Source: Dactylosporangium siamense
GTDB taxonomy: Bacteria; Actinomycetota; Actinomycetes; Mycobacteriales; Micromonosporaceae
Assembly (NCBI RefSeq): GCF_016862795.1
Contig: NZ_BONQ01000047.1
Coordinates: 62,001 to 126,000, forward strand
Reading direction: 5' to 3'
Length of the DNA: 64,000 bases
The notes under the pieces were generated by a model. It made no database searches. It worked only from the letters and a program-made list of their open reading frames with translations, and had not been told where the DNA came from. Position numbers and translations under genes: made by a program. Positions 62,199 through 64,000 of the stretch are shown piece after piece. Every line of letters starts with the position of its first letter. Within the stretch, counting starts at the first letter, position 1.

Positions 62199-63709
62199 GC
62201 GTGCGCCTGCGGCTGGTGAGGTCCCCGCATCCATTGCCTGCCGTTTTTGGTGACCCCGAGGATGCCGAGTTGGTGGAGCACGCTCGTGAACGTTTCGAGC
62301 CGCAGTGACGCCCGGCCGTCACCTTCCTCGCCTTCGAGGCGGAGTTGATCGCCGATGGTCCGCAGCCTCGTGGGCATGCGAAGTCCTCGCCGTGTCCACT
62401 GCATCTTCTGACGGCTGACCTTCTCGGCCCTGGTGAACATCTCGCCGGCGAGTGATGCCGCAGCGTCCGGCAGGGGCCGGTCGGCGTCCTGCTCCAGCCA
62501 CTTGCGAACCCATGACGGGCCGAGGCCCGTTTGATCGAACCGCAGGAACGCGTCACGGCTGACACCGTCAAGGTTGTCAGCCCGCTGCGCCCCGATCGCG
62601 AGCAGTTGCAGCATGTGCAGCACCGACCATCGGCCGCGGACTGCTGCGAGAACCATGTGCTCTGCCGGCTCGAGGTTGCCGAGGCTGTCTGTCAGCGGCG
62701 GCAGCCCATCGACGAGCACGGACTGGACGGTGGCTTCCGGCAGACCTGCGACGAACGATGCGGTCGCGATGGCGCGGGAGCCTGGCTTCTGCAGCGGGTC
62801 GACCAGTGCCGCCCACAGCATCCGCCAGGCCCACACCGACCAGTTCCGCAGGAGAGCGCCTCTCCATCGCAACGCGTGCAGTCGCAGGCCCGCGTCGGGC
62901 AGCACGGCGGAGAGATCCGGAGTAAAGCAGCACAGCCGGTCCATCAGCAGGCTGACCTCATCGTCCGTACGCTGTCCGGCCAGTGCCGCGACCACGACGC
63001 CAGCGCTGAGCCGGTGCACGGTGGTGACTTCATCGGACTGACCTAGCGAGCCGAAGAACGCCCGGCGGAGATTTTGGCCGTCCGGCGCAGATCCGACCTG
63101 ACACAGGCAAAGGTGGGAAAGTCCGTTCAGTTCCTTCGTCGACAACTTCGCTCTCATGCTGGCGAGCTTGATGATCTCGTTGAGGGCTGCGAGCTCGCCG
63201 GCCGCCGACGCCGGTCCGGGCGCTGGGACCGTGTCGCGTATGACGAGACCGAGCACGCTTTCGATACCGCTGTAGGTGCCGTAGAACCCGTCCAAGCTGT
63301 TGCTGTACTCGTCCGCGACAGCGGCGATGTCGATCATGAAGTCGTTATTGTCCAGCTTCCAGCGTTTGACCGCGTTGATGCCGTGCGGTACTTGTTTACC
63401 GCCGAGCCGTCGATGGAGAGCGGGTTCAGCCCCGGCGTGCTGGGCTGAAACTGCCGCAAGCACCACTTCGGCTCGTCGGAGCAGTCGGCGGAATGCCGGC
63501 TGATCCGCTGAGCCCCAGCCCAGCCGGCGGGCTTCCGCGGCCACCGCCGCGTGCAGGGAGAGATACCGCGCGTGCGGGGTGGTAGTGATGACTCCGGGAA
63601 TCAGCTCACCGGCGTGCGCGGCGGTCACAGCTTCGACCGCGAGCGGCTGCCGACCGGTGTCCTGAGGGCTGTCCGCCTTTGCTGTCCAGGCCGGTCCGGC
63701 GATCAGCAT
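62195..63709 (-). CDS. Uncharacterised protein coupled to the PLD-like gene
   Basis: The 504-residue protein has no motif I recognise. It is mostly helical, with a basic C-terminus (QKMQWTRRGLRMPTRLRTIG) and a terminal winged-helix-like segment (LRLETFTSVLHQLGILGVTKNGRQW) that might bind DNA. The ATG at 63709 has GGAAGG at good spacing. It overlaps the PLD gene by 4 bases and follows the gene at the right edge on the same strand, so the three may be one operon. It may be the sensor or adaptor of the PLD protein (inference). Confidence 0.65.
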   Translation of the reverse strand: MLIAGPAWTAKADSPQDTGRQPLAVEAVTAAHAGELIPGVITTTPHARYLSLHAAVAAEARRLGWGSADQPAFRRLLRRAEVVLAAVSAQHAGAEPALHRRLGGKQVPHGINAVKRWKLDNNDFMIDIAAVADEYSNSLDGFYGTYSGIESVLGLVIRDTVPAPGPASAAGELAALNEIIKLASMRAKLSTKELNGLSHLCLCQVGSAPDGQNLRRAFFGSLGQSDEVTTVHRLSAGVVVAALAGQRTDDEVSLLMDRLCCFTPDLSAVLPDAGLRLHALRWRGALLRNWSVWAWRMLWAALVDPLQKPGSRAIATASFVAGLPEATVQSVLVDGLPPLTDSLGNLEPAEHMVLAAVRGRWSVLHMLQLLAIGAQRADNLDGVSRDAFLRFDQTGLGPSWVRKWLEQDADRPLPDAAASLAGEMFTRAEKVSRQKMQWTRRGLRMPTRLRTIGDQLRLEGEEGDGRASLRLETFTSVLHQLGILGVTKNGRQWMRGPHQPQAHA

Positions 63710-63793
63710 CCATGCCTTCCCGCTCGGTCATTCCTCGATTGTGCTTCGCGACAGTCTGCCCGACCGCCTCGGTCCAAACGACCCTCCGTTCTG

Positions 63794-64000
63794 TCAGCCG
63801 GTCGTACCCGGCAGGACAGAGCCAGGCGACGAGTGGCGGTGCAGGCGAGCAACCAGGGCCGGGTCACCGCCGAGCCTCTGAAAGAGGTTCCGCACAGCCG
63901 CGGACAGCTCACCGCTGCGGCAGGACGCGACAACGCGCAGCCCTGCCCCGATCAGCTTCGGAAGCCGGCCTCGAGGATGCCCGCCAGCGTTCCGGCCCTG
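63794..64000 (-). CDS. C-terminal end of a gene entering from the right edge
   Basis: The minus frame is open from the edge to a TGA at 63794-63796 and reads like protein (LIGAGLRVVASCRSGELSAA, then VRNLFQRLGGDPALVARLHR). Only about 68 codons are seen. It lies 84 bases before the 504-residue gene on the same strand and could belong to the same operon as the PLD module, for example a helicase or ATPase, but this cannot be told from the fragment. Confidence 0.5.
   Translation of the reverse strand, partial: QGRNAGGHPRGRLPKLIGAGLRVVASCRSGELSAAVRNLFQRLGGDPALVARLHRHSSPGSVLPGTTG

Overview
The window is GC-rich, densely packed DNA with many GTG starts, ATGA/GTGA stop-start overlaps and few terminators. 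This fits a high-GC actinomycete. Families that are mostly actinobacterial support this: the SCO5389 family, the 'anchored-repeat' zinc ABC transporter with its choice-of-anchor M surface proteins, a CopD-CtaG fusion, and Pgl/BREX type 2. I cannot name the genus from sequence alone.

Left part (1-6.8 kb), copper and cobalt handling. It holds a secreted protein cut by the left edge, a YcnI-like copper-binding surface protein, a divergent CopD-CtaG fusion, a PepSY membrane protein, a small membrane protein, and a compact cobalamin riboswitch directly before cbtB-cbtA.

7-10.5 kb is a scar region. It carries a stand-alone PD-(D/E)XK nuclease-like gene, the C-terminal stub of an unknown gene, and a tyrosine recombinase broken by an in-frame stop. 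A TSUP-family permease follows.

11.5-31.4 kb is a large zinc homeostasis region, nearly all on the minus strand. It contains a complete znuACBB-like ABC operon ending in an ArsR regulator; a Zur; a three-gene operon (P-loop ATPase, SCO5389 family, LLM flavin oxidoreductase); a YraQ-type permease with a His-rich TIGR03943 partner; two paralogous membrane-anchored beta-propeller-like proteins; a second Zur; and a second zinc ABC system of the anchored-repeat type. The second system has an LPXTG-anchored surface protein, a substrate-binding protein with a surface-repeat domain inserted in it, a membrane-anchored repeat protein, an ATPase and a permease. Two more secreted repeat proteins follow. 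Four similar AT-rich operator-like sites (near 16.2, 19.3, 30.0 and 31.4 kb) lie at the starts of these transcription units and probably bind Zur.

31.4-32.3 kb holds gene debris. At 32.3-35.6 kb are two unrecognised genes, one with a nuclease-like E/PD/E motif and one DUF4209/HEPN-like. A tRNA-like sequence at 35.7 kb lies beside a large serine recombinase and marks one probable end of a mobile island.

37.6-56.0 kb is a complete BREX type 2 (phage growth limitation) operon: pglW, pglX, an Uma2 remnant, pglY(brxC), pglZ, brxD, brxHI. Next come two tandem dynamin-like GTPases (56.4-59.6 kb), reminiscent of the Eleos/Leo two-GTPase defence systems. After them, on the opposite strand, is a coupled pair: an unrecognised 504-aa protein and a two-HKD phospholipase D-like nuclease. 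A further gene enters from the right edge. The right half is therefore a defence island. The least described parts are the PLD pair, the GTPase pair and the 32.3-35.6 kb pair.
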